39,854 nt of DNA, from assembly GCA_020532355.1 (NCBI GenBank), contig JAJBBD010000273.1:1-39854 (forward strand), written 5' to 3'. Numbering within the stretch: position 1 is the stretch's first letter; every line of letters begins with the position of its first letter. Origin of the DNA: Candidatus Cloacimonadota bacterium. Its GTDB lineage: Bacteria > Cloacimonadota > Cloacimonadia > Cloacimonadales > Cloacimonadaceae. Below the pieces are notes generated by a model. The model was given only the letters and a program-made list of their open reading frames with translations. It did no database searches and was not told where the DNA came from. A program made the position numbers and the translations under genes. Positions 25,816 to 34,820 of this stretch are shown piece after piece.

Positions 25816-26967
25816 TCAACCTTTCCAGGGAAGCATGTATTGTTTAACTTCTTCATTATAATATCTGTCAGTCATGGTAGCTATAAAATCTCGTACTTTT
25901 TCAGCAGGCTTGAAGCCTTCAAGATACTCTGCATTTTTATGATTCAAAAAGTGTTTGAATATCTTAGATTCTGTGTTCTTATTTTTAATGTCTTCCAGAT
26001 ATTTTTCAAACATGATCCGCATTGTACGGTGAATTATCGCATTGGATTGCTTCACGTTTTCATCTGTGTAAATGCGTCGATAGTTAAATTTCTTAAGCTC
26101 CAGAAGCTGGTTTGATGTCTCTTCATCAAAAGCAATAAAATCTTGCTCATAACTGCTTACAATCACACTCTTAATCAGAGTTTCGATAATTTGACTGTTT
26201 GTGTTCCCCAGATACCTAACTTGCTCGGTGGGAAGCTCATTGCGGCGAAGGATATTGTAACGAATGGCATCTTCAATATCTTGACCTATATAAGCAATAG
26301 TATCCGTAATGCGAACAACGCAACCTTCCAAGGTTGCTGGCATCCATTGGGCGTTTTCTGCGTTTTTCTTGGCTTTAATATAATTGTCGATATCTTCTTC
26401 TGTTTTGCTTGAGTGAGGTCTTAACTGGGTATTATGAACTTCTCCATCATGGGATATAATTCCATCTCTTACTTGAAACGTGAGATTTAAGCCTTTGCCT
26501 TTGCGAGATATATGATCTACAATATGAAGAGATTCAATATTATGGTGAAAGTGCCCAATCCCGGCTTCAAAACAGCATTGACTTAATGATTTTTCTCCAT
26601 CGTGACCAAATGGGCAATGCCCTAAATCGTGACCTAGGGCTATTGCTTCTATCAGTTCGGTATTGAGCCCCAAATATTTTCCAATAGTGCGTGATATCTG
26701 CGAGACATAAGCAATGTGTAGATTACGGTTGGTCATTTCTTCATCGATGAGATTGGTAAAGGAGAACACTTGCGTTTTCCCATGATACCGCCTGTATGCC
26801 CCACTGTAAAGTATCCTGTCTCTATCCACTGCAAAACGTGAACGCATTATATCTTCATTTTCGGGTTTAGTACGCCATGCGTTTTGATCTCTAAATGCTC
26901 TCGTGCCTAATAACGAATCATGACGTTCTTTAATATCGGTAAATATTCTATTGAGTTTATCTTTCAT
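25816..26967 (-). CDS. dgt: dGTPase-like HD-domain triphosphohydrolase
   Basis: A cytosolic enzyme of the deoxynucleoside triphosphate triphosphohydrolase family, which hydrolyses dNTPs to deoxynucleoside and triphosphate. The family fingerprint is the early YRRYHGKTQVF (like FRRLQGKTQVF), the metal-binding H84, the HD pair H113-D114 in GHDLGHCPFGHDGE, and the later aspartate in RITDTIAYIGQDIED. The 383 residues fit the shorter, type-2 dGTPase-like group rather than the roughly 500-residue E. coli form. GGAG precedes the ATG. It is a single gene, divergent from the secreted protein at 27126. Preference for dGTP is not certain. Confidence 0.9.
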   Translation of the reverse strand: MKDKLNRIFTDIKERHDSLLGTRAFRDQNAWRTKPENEDIMRSRFAVDRDRILYSGAYRRYHGKTQVFSFTNLIDEEMTNRNLHIAYVSQISRTIGKYLGLNTELIEAIALGHDLGHCPFGHDGEKSLSQCCFEAGIGHFHHNIESLHIVDHISRKGKGLNLTFQVRDGIISHDGEVHNTQLRPHSSKTEEDIDNYIKAKKNAENAQWMPATLEGCVVRITDTIAYIGQDIEDAIRYNILRRNELPTEQVRYLGNTNSQIIETLIKSVIVSSYEQDFIAFDEETSNQLLELKKFNYRRIYTDENVKQSNAIIHRTMRIMFEKYLEDIKNKNTESKIFKHFLNHKNAEYLEGFKPAEKVRDFIATMTDRYYNEEVKQYMLPWKG

Positions 26968-27125
26968 ATTATCTCCATTTAGATTCTTATAGTTTACTTA
27001 AGAAAAGATACTGCAAAAGGCTTAGATTGCAAGGTATTTTGTTCTTCCGGATAGATTAGATTTGCTACCGGCTTGATTCATGCTTATTCTTTCAATAAAC
27101 ATGTAACTAATTATGGAAGGTTAAT

Positions 27126-29024
27126 ATGAAAAAACATCTATTACTCATGTTTCTATTGGCAGCGATATCGCTTATATGCGCAGTGCCAAGAGAAATGGTG
27201 GTTATCGAGATAGCCACCGGAACTTGGTGCCCTTACTGTCCTGGTGCTTCAATGGGTGCCCATGATCTGATTGAGGCAGGCTACAATGTGGCAGTCGTTA
27301 AAAATCATAATGGTGATAGCTACGCAAATACTTACTCCAATTCTCGAAACAACTATTATGGTGCCTCAAGTTACCCAACTACTTTCTTTGATGGATTGAA
27401 CCCTTATGAAGGGGGAAGTAACACCCAATCTCTTTATCCTGTTTACGTTCCCCGAGTAAATGCTCGATTATCCATACCCTCAAAATATACTATATCCGCA
27501 GAAGGCTCTCTGGAAGGAGGAATTTTAAGCATTGATGTAACGGTCTCAAAACCCGAAGCAGATTCGAACACAAACGTATACTTAAGATCTTATTTAACGG
27601 AATCGAATATCCAACAAAATTGGCAGGGGCAAACTGAATTGGATTATGTTAATCGTTTGATGGCTCCCAGTGCCCAGGGCATACCTATTAATCTAGCTAC
27701 AGGAGAATCCACCACACAAACTCTCAGTTTTAATCTCAATACTCTATGGGACAAACATTACTTAGAATTAGTTCTATTCTTACAAAATAACAACACCCGA
27801 GAGATATTGCAAGGGACTAAGTACTCAGTGCCCTTGTTAATCAATGCCTTCCCTGTTTCAGATAATATTCTCAACTTTCCCGATACCTACATCGGTGGTT
27901 ACTCTACTCTGCCTATAACTTTCTATAATTATGGAGATACTCCCATTGAATCTGCGATTGCAATAGACAATCCAGATTTCTTGTCTGATTTGACTTTTTT
28001 ATCGATCCCTCCCCTCAGTTCAAACACATTAAATGTGATGTTTACTCCTAGTAGTGCAGGAGAATCTACGGGTACCCTAACCGTAAATGGCGACTTTTTG
28101 GGTTATCCCCAAATTGAAATTCCGCTACTAGGCACATCATTTACAAATACGCCTCCCATTGTTGAAGATGTCGCAGTCACTGGCCCCCCTGTTATTCATC
28201 AAATACTATCAGGAAGCTATTCATTTTCCGATCCTGATATGGATGAGGAAGGTGAAAGCATATATGAATGGTATAAGGTAATAAACGGAAACAATTATAT
28301 TATCCCCAATGCCAACGAATCCACATATCAGGTTGCGGCTAGCGATATTAATCGTCAGATAGCGTTTAAGGTAACCCCTATCGATCAACATGGAATGGCA
28401 GGAACCCCTGTATTTAGTGAGCCCTCTTTACGCATTGTTTCTCTTCCGGCGCCTCAAAACTTTAGCGGCGTGGTAGAACCGCCCAATTCAGCAATATTAA
28501 GTTGGGAAAAACCAATATATTTTGATTCTCGTGGCTTAGCAGGCTATATTATTTTTAGAGATGATCTTAACATCGATACTATACCCGACCCGAATATACT
28601 CACATATACCGATAGTAACCTTCCGGACGGTATTTATGAGTATAAAATTGTGAGTATGTTTAGCAGCCCTAATATGCAATCACTGCCTGCCCCAGCTGTG
28701 GTATTAGAAATTGATGCTTCCGATAATGAAGATTTAGTGAGCGCTATTCAAAACGTAATTAGCGCATACCCTAATCCTTTTCGCAGTAATGCAGATTTCA
28801 ATATAAAAGCTGCACCCAATAGAATGATAAATTTCTCTGTTTATAATCTCAAAGGACAGCAAGTAAAACAGTGGACAAGCATCTCAGATGCTCAAGGGAA
28901 TGCCATCATCAATTGGGATGGCAAAGATTCTAGTGGAAATATCAGTAATAGCGGTGTTTACCTGTATAGAATGGACTGTGATGGTAAAACGGTGAGTGGA
29001 AAAATCATTAGACTATCTCACTAA
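27126..29024 (+). CDS. Secreted Omp28-like thioredoxin-fold protein with FlgD-like C-terminal domain
   Basis: A 632-residue exported protein, with GGAAGG before the ATG and a signal peptide ending near residue 19. Residues about 20-130 are a thioredoxin-like domain with ATGTWCPYCPGA (C35 and C38) and a cis-Pro loop SSYPTTFFDG, as in Omp28-related proteins. The middle holds Ig-like repeats (LNFPDTYIGGYSTLPITFYN, an ASH/HYDIN-like module) and a fibronectin-like segment (SLPAPQNFSGVVEPPNSAIL). The last 85 or so residues, SAYPNPFRSNADF to SGVYLYRMDCDG, are a FlgD-Ig or type-A sorting-like domain used for surface display in FCB bacteria. Probably an extracytoplasmic disulfide oxidoreductase or adhesin-like protein. 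It is transcribed alone, with a terminator. Confidence 0.88.
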   Translation: MKKHLLLMFLLAAISLICAVPREMVVIEIATGTWCPYCPGASMGAHDLIEAGYNVAVVKNHNGDSYANTYSNSRNNYYGASSYPTTFFDGLNPYEGGSNTQSLYPVYVPRVNARLSIPSKYTISAEGSLEGGILSIDVTVSKPEADSNTNVYLRSYLTESNIQQNWQGQTELDYVNRLMAPSAQGIPINLATGESTTQTLSFNLNTLWDKHYLELVLFLQNNNTREILQGTKYSVPLLINAFPVSDNILNFPDTYIGGYSTLPITFYNYGDTPIESAIAIDNPDFLSDLTFLSIPPLSSNTLNVMFTPSSAGESTGTLTVNGDFLGYPQIEIPLLGTSFTNTPPIVEDVAVTGPPVIHQILSGSYSFSDPDMDEEGESIYEWYKVINGNNYIIPNANESTYQVAASDINRQIAFKVTPIDQHGMAGTPVFSEPSLRIVSLPAPQNFSGVVEPPNSAILSWEKPIYFDSRGLAGYIIFRDDLNIDTIPDPNILTYTDSNLPDGIYEYKIVSMFSSPNMQSLPAPAVVLEIDASDNEDLVSAIQNVISAYPNPFRSNADFNIKAAPNRMINFSVYNLKGQQVKQWTSISDAQGNAIINWDGKDSSGNISNSGVYLYRMDCDGKTVSGKIIRLSH

Positions 29025-29046
29025 TGTATTAAAACTTATGTAAATG

Positions 29047-29080
29047 AAGCCCCGGCAATTCGACCGGGGTTTTGTTTTCC
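29047..29080 (+). terminator. Intrinsic terminator after the secreted thioredoxin-like gene
   Basis: A CCCCGG stem (29050-29055) pairs with CCGGGG (29064-29069) around an eight-base loop, extended by a G-T pair and two A-T pairs, and is followed by TTTTGTTTT. It begins 23 bases after the stop codon at 29024 and acts in the forward direction; the reverse strand has no comparable T-run. Confidence 0.88.
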
Positions 29081-29232
29081 TGAATACTTCCTGCCGCACA
29101 AAAGATTCGAAAAAAGAGTAGCAACATCCAGCCTGATGGCATGATGTCTTGTATCCGTAACAAGCTCCACACCTCAATATATAAAGCATAGCGCCATGCC
29201 CATATTATTCAAGAATATTGTTTGCTATGCAA

Positions 29233-30333
29233 TTATACAAATTTCTCTTGCTTCCGGTTTTTTCCAAAGGCATCAGCCATTAACAAGGCATCCAGAACCA
29301 TATCCTCTGTGATTTTGCCAGACTCATGATGCATAGATGATTCTTTACTGCAAGACTCATGAGCAACTATGCGTAAGCTATCTCTTTCAACGTTCTCAAT
29401 TCCGACATCAGCTAATGTTGTTGGTAAACCGATTTGTTCGCAGAACGTATACACTTCATCAATCTGATTGCTTGTAGCAGAGTTAAGATGCAAGCCGGTT
29501 AACACACCAATTGCTACTTTTTCTCCATGATAGAATCTATGTGTTTCCGGCAAAGATGTTAGACCATTGTGGATAGCATGGGCACTGGCTATACCACAAC
29601 TCTCAAAACCAATACCGCTAAGTAATATGTTGGCCTCAGTAATCTTGCTCAAGGCGGGGGTAACGATATGCTCATCGTTAGCAATTTTTGCCTGATACCC
29701 ATACTCAAGCAAGGTATCATAACACAATTTGGCAATTCCCATGCCAGCGAGAGTAGCATGTCCTCCACATTCGTTGAGAGATTGGCTTGTATGGCAAGAG
29801 TTAGCTTCAAACCATGTTGCCAGGGCATCTCCCATACCAGAAACCAAAAACCGAGTTGGTGAATTTGCAATAATATTCAAATCTACTAATACTACTGCAG
29901 GATTTCGTTTTTGATACAGAACAGATTCAAATACTCCCTGTTCAGTATAAGTAACGGCACAACCACTGCAAGGAGCATCCGTGGAAGCGATAGTAGGCAC
30001 TATCATTACAGGAATATTGGATAAATCAGCAGCGATTTTTGCCGCATCTATTGTTTTCCCACCCCCCATGCCAATTACTATGTCGATACCTTCTGCCAAG
30101 ATTGTAGAGCATATGCCATTAATCTCTTTCATGCTGCATTCTCCACCGAATTTGCGCTTGGTTAATCTTGAATCCAGGTTCAGGTGCTCATACTTGGGTA
30201 AAACACCATGTAACACTGAGGGAGAAGCAAGCAGTAAGGCTTTTGATCCAAATTTATCAATTAAACTCTGGAGCTCATCCAGCACTCTCACACCTTGAAT
30301 ATACTGGCTCGGAAATACTGCCTTAAGAACCAT
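29233..30333 (-). CDS. gldA: Glycerol dehydrogenase-type iron/zinc alcohol dehydrogenase
   Basis: An NAD-dependent polyol dehydrogenase (glycerol to dihydroxyacetone in named members), cytosolic. The 366 residues have the family plan: the NAD-binding GMGGGKTIDAAKIAA, the PTIASTDAPCSG motif shared by GldA proteins, and metal ligands in GMGDALATWFEA, SAHAIHNGL and FYHGEKVAIG. AAAGGAAG precedes the ATG. It stands alone, with no dihydroxyacetone kinase nearby, so use of another hydroxy-compound is possible. Confidence 0.92.
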   Translation of the reverse strand: MVLKAVFPSQYIQGVRVLDELQSLIDKFGSKALLLASPSVLHGVLPKYEHLNLDSRLTKRKFGGECSMKEINGICSTILAEGIDIVIGMGGGKTIDAAKIAADLSNIPVMIVPTIASTDAPCSGCAVTYTEQGVFESVLYQKRNPAVVLVDLNIIANSPTRFLVSGMGDALATWFEANSCHTSQSLNECGGHATLAGMGIAKLCYDTLLEYGYQAKIANDEHIVTPALSKITEANILLSGIGFESCGIASAHAIHNGLTSLPETHRFYHGEKVAIGVLTGLHLNSATSNQIDEVYTFCEQIGLPTTLADVGIENVERDSLRIVAHESCSKESSMHHESGKITEDMVLDALLMADAFGKNRKQEKFV

Positions 30334-31070
30334 TTTTCACTTCCTTTGGCAATTATGCCATTTTAGTATAAGACTGTTACCAATATTCTTTTAAGCTATT
30401 ATTAAAAAGATCTTTTGGTAGATATCCTTTATTATTTGGGAGTTCAACCAGAGATTTTTTTGTAACAATATCATAGTTGCTCTTTGCTGAGATTTGTCAA
30501 TACTTATATTTTTTTTCCTGATGTTCGAGAACGAGTAAGGCTTTTTCTGAGCGTAGCTATGCACACCCAACACTCTTATAGTGTGAGGCTTTCCCCATGC
30601 CCCGAATATTCAAAGATATTGAAAGATAGCAGCATAAATTACAATTACGTGGAGTATGACACTTATAATCCTATATCTTTTTTGTATATAGTCAGTTATA
30701 TAATGTATTACTATATATTTATTGATATTTTACCTTCTATTATGCTAATGAATAAGATGTTGCAGATCTATTATTGTAATTGTTATCGTCAAGTTCGGTG
30801 CTTTCTACTTCATTGGATTAAGCTATCCTTAGCGAAGATTTATCTTGGGATCCTCCCGCTGCAACAGTATAATAGTAAGCTAAAGCAATAATCAAGCTTC
30901 GCTTATTAGGTTGGAAAGCAACAACTGCTTTTTTAGTTTAGGTAACACTCATGAAATTGGAATATGTCTAGATTATCAAACATCTACACAAGTTCTGCAG
31001 TGCCTTTCAATATATTCTGTAGTGCCATTTCTTCAACCCAGGATAAACTATACCAAGTCTAGATCTGGGT
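30334..31070. other. AT-rich gene-poor interval
   Basis: About 740 bases between gldA and the PASTA gene, both on the reverse strand. Forward readings at 30484-30891 and 30911-31114 have no recognisable domain, no Shine-Dalgarno and composition-driven Tyr/Ile runs, so I do not call them genes. GTCTAGAT occurs twice (30966-30973 and 31057-31064), and AACCCAG/CTGGGTT form a 7-bp inverted repeat (31035-31041 and 31065-31071) at the PASTA gene's 3' end without a T-tract. It may be a decayed locus. Confidence 0.5.
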
Positions 31071-31646
31071 TTATAAGCCACTTTCATCGAATAACCAGTT
31101 CAAGCTATCCGTAACAGGCTGAGATCCCCTACTAAGCGTGAGTCTTACCATGCTATGCTTTTCCACTTTGCTGTTTGGATTTGGAGAAGATCGCAAAACA
31201 GCATTCTGCGGAGTAGTATCGCTATATACAGAATCTATCACCGAACCGCGAAGATTACTCATGCGCAAAACCAGCATAGCGTCTTGAAAGGAAGAACCTA
31301 TCACATTAGGCACAGAAACCATTTTACTTCCTTTGCTTATTATCAAAAATACGGTTCCATCTTCTTTGATCTTAGCTCCGGGAACTGGAGACTGCTCTAA
31401 TACTATATCCATTTTTACGCTCTCGTTAAATAGGGAATCTTTAACTACAACGTGCAGTTTTTCTTCTTGTAAAATGCGTTTTGCTTTGCTAAGGTTCAAG
31501 CCAATCACTTCAGGAGTTTGAATTGTATCGGGTCTGCCAAATATCAGTGGCAGCAGAAGCTGGCTTACAAAAAATGCGGTAACGAATATTATGCCAATTC
31601 CTATGCCAAACATATAGCCCCATTGCTTAGTATTGGTCTTTGCCAT
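31071..31646 (-). CDS. Membrane-anchored PASTA-domain protein
   Basis: A 191-residue protein with a single N-terminal span (about residues 11-36), short cytoplasmic head and periplasmic PASTA repeats: IQTPEVIGLNLSKAKRILQE up to about residue 106 and VSVPNVIGSSFQDAMLVLRM up to about residue 175. PASTA domains bind peptidoglycan precursors or cell-wall partners and usually occur on Ser/Thr kinases or penicillin-binding proteins, neither of which is attached here. AGGAGC precedes the ATG, eight bases after rsmB. In other bacteria, too, such small PASTA proteins follow rsmB. The precise role is unknown. Confidence 0.9.
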   Translation of the reverse strand: MAKTNTKQWGYMFGIGIGIIFVTAFFVSQLLLPLIFGRPDTIQTPEVIGLNLSKAKRILQEEKLHVVVKDSLFNESVKMDIVLEQSPVPGAKIKEDGTVFLIISKGSKMVSVPNVIGSSFQDAMLVLRMSNLRGSVIDSVYSDTTPQNAVLRSSPNPNSKVEKHSMVRLTLSRGSQPVTDSLNWLFDESGL

Positions 31647-31654
31647 CGATGCTC

Positions 31655-32971
31655 CTATTTGCTTTTCTGCATTTTAGCAGCAAAAGCTCCATCCATATGG
31701 TGTTTGAAGGGAATAGTTTTAAGAAAGCCACTATCGGTAAATTCTGTAGCAATGAATGAATCTGCAGGAACAAGATTAAACTTGGGATTTTTAGATAGAA
31801 ACTTAGAAACTTGTTCTTCATTTTCTTTGGGATTCATAGTGCACGTTGAATATACAAGAAAGCCCTCTGGTGCCACAAAACTAGCAGCATGATCTAAGGC
31901 TTTTTCTTGAAGTTTTACCAATTCCCTGATGTCATTATGAGTTTGCCAGCGCAAATCTGCTTTGCGCGAGAATACTCCCCATCCGGAACAGGGAGCATCT
32001 ACTAATACTCTTTGAAAAGCTGGAGCTACAGGCCCGTATTTGGTGGCATCTGTAACTACTTGGATTATGTTGTTTAGTTGCAATCGATCTGCAGCTTGTT
32101 TAAGACGTTTCATCTTTTTAGGTATCTTATCTACAGCAACTATTTCACCTTGATTATTCATCAATTCTGCAATATAAGTACATTTTCCACCCGGTGCAGC
32201 AAAGAGATCCAGAACTGAATGATCGGGTTTGGGGTCTAACAATTCTACAACCAACGCAGCAGACGTATCCTGCACCGAAAAGTAACCTTCCGAAAAAGCA
32301 ACATCATTAAGCACTTCCGCACTCTGATGAGTATAAAACATCATTTTGCTGGCTTTACAAGGAATTATTTCAATGTTTCGGCGTTCAAAGTATTTCTGTA
32401 GTTTTTCGGGATTTGTTGCCGTTGAGTTAACTCGAATATGCAGAGCCGGATTTTCATTAAAATACATTGCCAAGTATTCAGTAGATTCTTCTCCCCAAAT
32501 ATCTATCCAAGTTTTAATCAGTTCCGGAGGATAAGAATGTTCATACGCGATCCGTAAGGCAGGATCGGCAGGATACTGAATTTTGTTCTCTCGTAGGTAC
32601 GCTCTCAAAACCGCATTTACAAAATCCGCCACAGTTGCAGACAACAACCGTTTTGCTAAATCTACTGTCTCATTTACTGCTGCATGCTCAGGAATAGACT
32701 CCAGATAAATAATCTGGTATAAACCTAAATACAGCAGGATTTTAATCTTGATATCGGTTTCCTCAAATTTCTTGGTTTCGGTATAATGTGACAAGATAAA
32801 ATCAAGTTTTTGGCGCATTTTTATAACGCCTTTTACAGTAGTATAAAAAAGCCGAATATCCTCACCATTATGCTTAAGCTTCTTGGCTCGTTGTTGTAGT
32901 AGAGCATCCGAAAACTCATTGTTTTTCATCACCTTCAAGATTGTGTAATATGCTTCTTCCCGAAAATTCAT
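31655..32971 (-). CDS. rsmB: 16S rRNA (cytosine-967-C5)-methyltransferase
   Basis: A SAM-dependent RNA methyltransferase for 16S rRNA. Residues 1 to about 140 form a NusB-like RNA-binding domain (EHAAVNETVDLAKRLL). The catalytic part contains VLDLFAAPGGKCTYIAELM (SAM motif), DAPCSGWGVFSRKADLRW and VYSTCTMNPKENEEQV, whose cysteines are the release and nucleophile residues. The 438 residues fit the family. ATGA overlap links it to ruvA upstream, and the PASTA gene follows. Confidence 0.93.
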   Translation of the reverse strand: MNFREEAYYTILKVMKNNEFSDALLQQRAKKLKHNGEDIRLFYTTVKGVIKMRQKLDFILSHYTETKKFEETDIKIKILLYLGLYQIIYLESIPEHAAVNETVDLAKRLLSATVADFVNAVLRAYLRENKIQYPADPALRIAYEHSYPPELIKTWIDIWGEESTEYLAMYFNENPALHIRVNSTATNPEKLQKYFERRNIEIIPCKASKMMFYTHQSAEVLNDVAFSEGYFSVQDTSAALVVELLDPKPDHSVLDLFAAPGGKCTYIAELMNNQGEIVAVDKIPKKMKRLKQAADRLQLNNIIQVVTDATKYGPVAPAFQRVLVDAPCSGWGVFSRKADLRWQTHNDIRELVKLQEKALDHAASFVAPEGFLVYSTCTMNPKENEEQVSKFLSKNPKFNLVPADSFIATEFTDSGFLKTIPFKHHMDGAFAAKMQKSK

Positions 32972-33567
32972 TTTGCCCTCTGATAGAGTCTTTTTATCAC
33001 TTCCTTTATTAGCTGTTCTGCTGGTAGCCCCAATTCATCTGCATTCAGCATTTTTAGCTCTCTTTGTATTGCTTGAGAGTTGTAGCCTAGTGCCATCAAG
33101 GCGTTTTCAACTTCTTCTAAAGGTCCCTCTTGTAAATCTGGGTTATCTTCTACATAATCCAATAACTTGTGGATGTTATCTTTAAGCTCAACAATCAAGC
33201 GTTGAGCACTCTTTTTGCCTATGCCAGGAACCCTTGTCAGCAATCCTTCTTCAGCATTGCGCACACTTTTTATGAAGGTGTTAATGCTAAGTGTAGAAAG
33301 TATTGATAGTGCTATCTTAGGGCCAATTCCACTTACTTTTGTAAGTTTGGCAAAGAGCTCGCGTTCGGCAATCGTAGCAAAGCCAAAGATTTTGACATCA
33401 TCCTGTGAAAAACTAAGATAAGCATACAATGCACATTCATTACCAATTACAGGTAATGTTTCAAAAGTTGAGACTGGGATGCGTAATTCCCATCCTACTC
33501 CAGCAGATTCGATAACTGCGAGCATTGGGCTTTTATGCTGTAAAATACCCTTAATATAGTGAATCAT
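32968..33567 (-). CDS. ruvA: Holliday junction branch-migration protein RuvA
   Basis: Binds four-way junctions as a tetramer and recruits the RuvB motor. The 199 residues show the OB-fold N-terminus MIHYIKGILQHKSPMLAVIE, the helix-hairpin-helix pairs LTKVSGIGPKIALSIL and LLTRVPGIGKKSAQRLIVEL, and a RuvB-binding C-terminal helix set (ENALMALGYNSQAIQ). It overlaps ruvC by four bases. ruvB is not in the window. Confidence 0.95.
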   Translation of the reverse strand: MIHYIKGILQHKSPMLAVIESAGVGWELRIPVSTFETLPVIGNECALYAYLSFSQDDVKIFGFATIAERELFAKLTKVSGIGPKIALSILSTLSINTFIKSVRNAEEGLLTRVPGIGKKSAQRLIVELKDNIHKLLDYVEDNPDLQEGPLEEVENALMALGYNSQAIQRELKMLNADELGLPAEQLIKEVIKRLYQRAK

Positions 33568-34049
33568 TGAGTTTTATTCCATTTAATGCGGTTAAAGTGT
33601 GTTGTTGCTATTGCTAAAGCATCGTAAGCATCATCACGATGATTAGATTTGCTAAGATTATATAATTTATTGATCATAAAACGGACTTGGATCTTAGTAG
33701 CGCTTCCGTTCCCAACCACTGCCTTTTTAACCTCGCGAGGGCTATATTCCACTACTTCAATTTGATGCTGTGCCAAAGCAAGTAACAGAACTCCGCGAGC
33801 ATGACCCAAAGTAAATACGCTTCTAATATGTTTTTGAAAAAACATAGATTCAATGGCGGCATAATCCGGTTTATACTCTTCTAATACTTCAGAAATTGTA
33901 GCATGCAAAAGACGCAATCTTGCCCCCAAAGAGATTTCGCGGGTTACGTCTATCACATCGCAACCCGCGGCAATAACTCTGCTGCCTTCTGTTTGAATGA
34001 GCCCGTAACCACAGTAGCGGCTGCCGGGATCAATACCGACTATAACCAT
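33564..34049 (-). CDS. ruvC: Holliday junction resolvase RuvC
   Basis: The endonuclease that cuts Holliday junctions. The 161 residues carry the RNase H-like acidic set: D7 in GIDPGSRYCGYG, the glutamate in YAAIESMFF, and the aspartates in HRDDAYDALAIA. It lies six bases after yebC, without a clear Shine-Dalgarno of its own, and its stop overlaps the ruvA start, giving the common yebC-ruvC-ruvA order. Confidence 0.95.
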   Translation of the reverse strand: MVIVGIDPGSRYCGYGLIQTEGSRVIAAGCDVIDVTREISLGARLRLLHATISEVLEEYKPDYAAIESMFFQKHIRSVFTLGHARGVLLLALAQHQIEVVEYSPREVKKAVVGNGSATKIQVRFMINKLYNLSKSNHRDDAYDALAIATTHFNRIKWNKTQ

Positions 34050-34055
34050 TGGAGC

Positions 34056-34805
34056 TTAATCCTGATTAAGCTCTGCCATTACCTCGTCGGAAAATTCAAA
34101 ATTGGCATAGACCTTTTGAACATCGTCCAGGTCTTCCAGCATCTCAATAAGTCTCATAAGTTTGGGCGCAACATCATCAGCATTAACCGTAGTTTTGGGT
34201 ACTCTAGTTAGTTCAGCATTTTCCACCGGGAAACCGGCTGCTTCCATATTGCCCAAAACTGTATGAAAATCTGCTGGTGATGTGTATATGTCGAAATATT
34301 CATCTCCCAATTCCACGTCTTCGGCTCCGGCTTCTAAAGCCTGCATCATAAACTCATCTTCATCTAAACCGGCAATTGGCACATTAAAATAACCTTTCAG
34401 ATCAAAATTCCAAGATACTGCACCAGATTCGGCTAGGTTTCCGCCATACTTAGAAAAAACATGTCTCAACTCGGCTACAGTACGATTTTTGTTATCCGTC
34501 ATTACATCCACGACAATACCTACTCCACTGTGTCCGTAACCTTCGTAAGTAATTTCTTCGTAGTTTACGCCTTCAATTTCACCGGTTCCGCGCTTAATGG
34601 CGCGTTCGATGTTATCACGAGGCATATTGGCGGCTTTTGCTGAAAGGATTGCCGTTCTTAACCGAGGATTGGTTTCAGAATCGCCCCCGCCACTTTTGGC
34701 GGCAAGGATTATTTCTTTCACAATACGGGTGTAAATTTTGCCGCGTTTTGCATCGGTTGCGGCTTTTTTATGCTTAATTGTGCTCCACTTATTGTGTCCG
34801 GACAT
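34056..34805 (-). CDS. yebC: YebC/PmpR/TACO1 family protein
   Basis: A 249-residue cytosolic protein of a very conserved family, identified by MSGHNKWSTIKHKKAATDAK and MPRDNIERAIKRGTGE, followed by EGYGHSGVGIVVDVMTDNKN. Members were described as transcription regulators, and newer work places some on the ribosome, relieving stalls at proline-rich sequences. Its position between a ribosomal GTPase gene and ruvC is consistent with both views. AGAGG precedes the ATG, 15 bases after the EF-G paralogue. Confidence 0.95.
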   Translation of the reverse strand: MSGHNKWSTIKHKKAATDAKRGKIYTRIVKEIILAAKSGGGDSETNPRLRTAILSAKAANMPRDNIERAIKRGTGEIEGVNYEEITYEGYGHSGVGIVVDVMTDNKNRTVAELRHVFSKYGGNLAESGAVSWNFDLKGYFNVPIAGLDEDEFMMQALEAGAEDVELGDEYFDIYTSPADFHTVLGNMEAAGFPVENAELTRVPKTTVNADDVAPKLMRLIEMLEDLDDVQKVYANFEFSDEVMAELNQD

Positions 34806-34820
34806 AAATACCTCTTTTTG

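Noticed and set aside
30484-30891. 135-codon forward reading
   Set aside because: No Shine-Dalgarno, no domain, and Tyr/Ile-rich composition expected from AT-rich non-coding DNA; retained only as an observation.
30889-30931. Two small hairpins (taat-c-aag/cttatta and aaagca/tgcttt) as a possible terminator
   Set aside because: The stems are short and AT-rich and there is no supported gene upstream on that strand to terminate.
31035-31071. AACCCAG/CTGGGTT inverted repeat as a terminator of the PASTA gene
   Set aside because: The loop is 23 bases long and no T-tract follows on the reverse strand.
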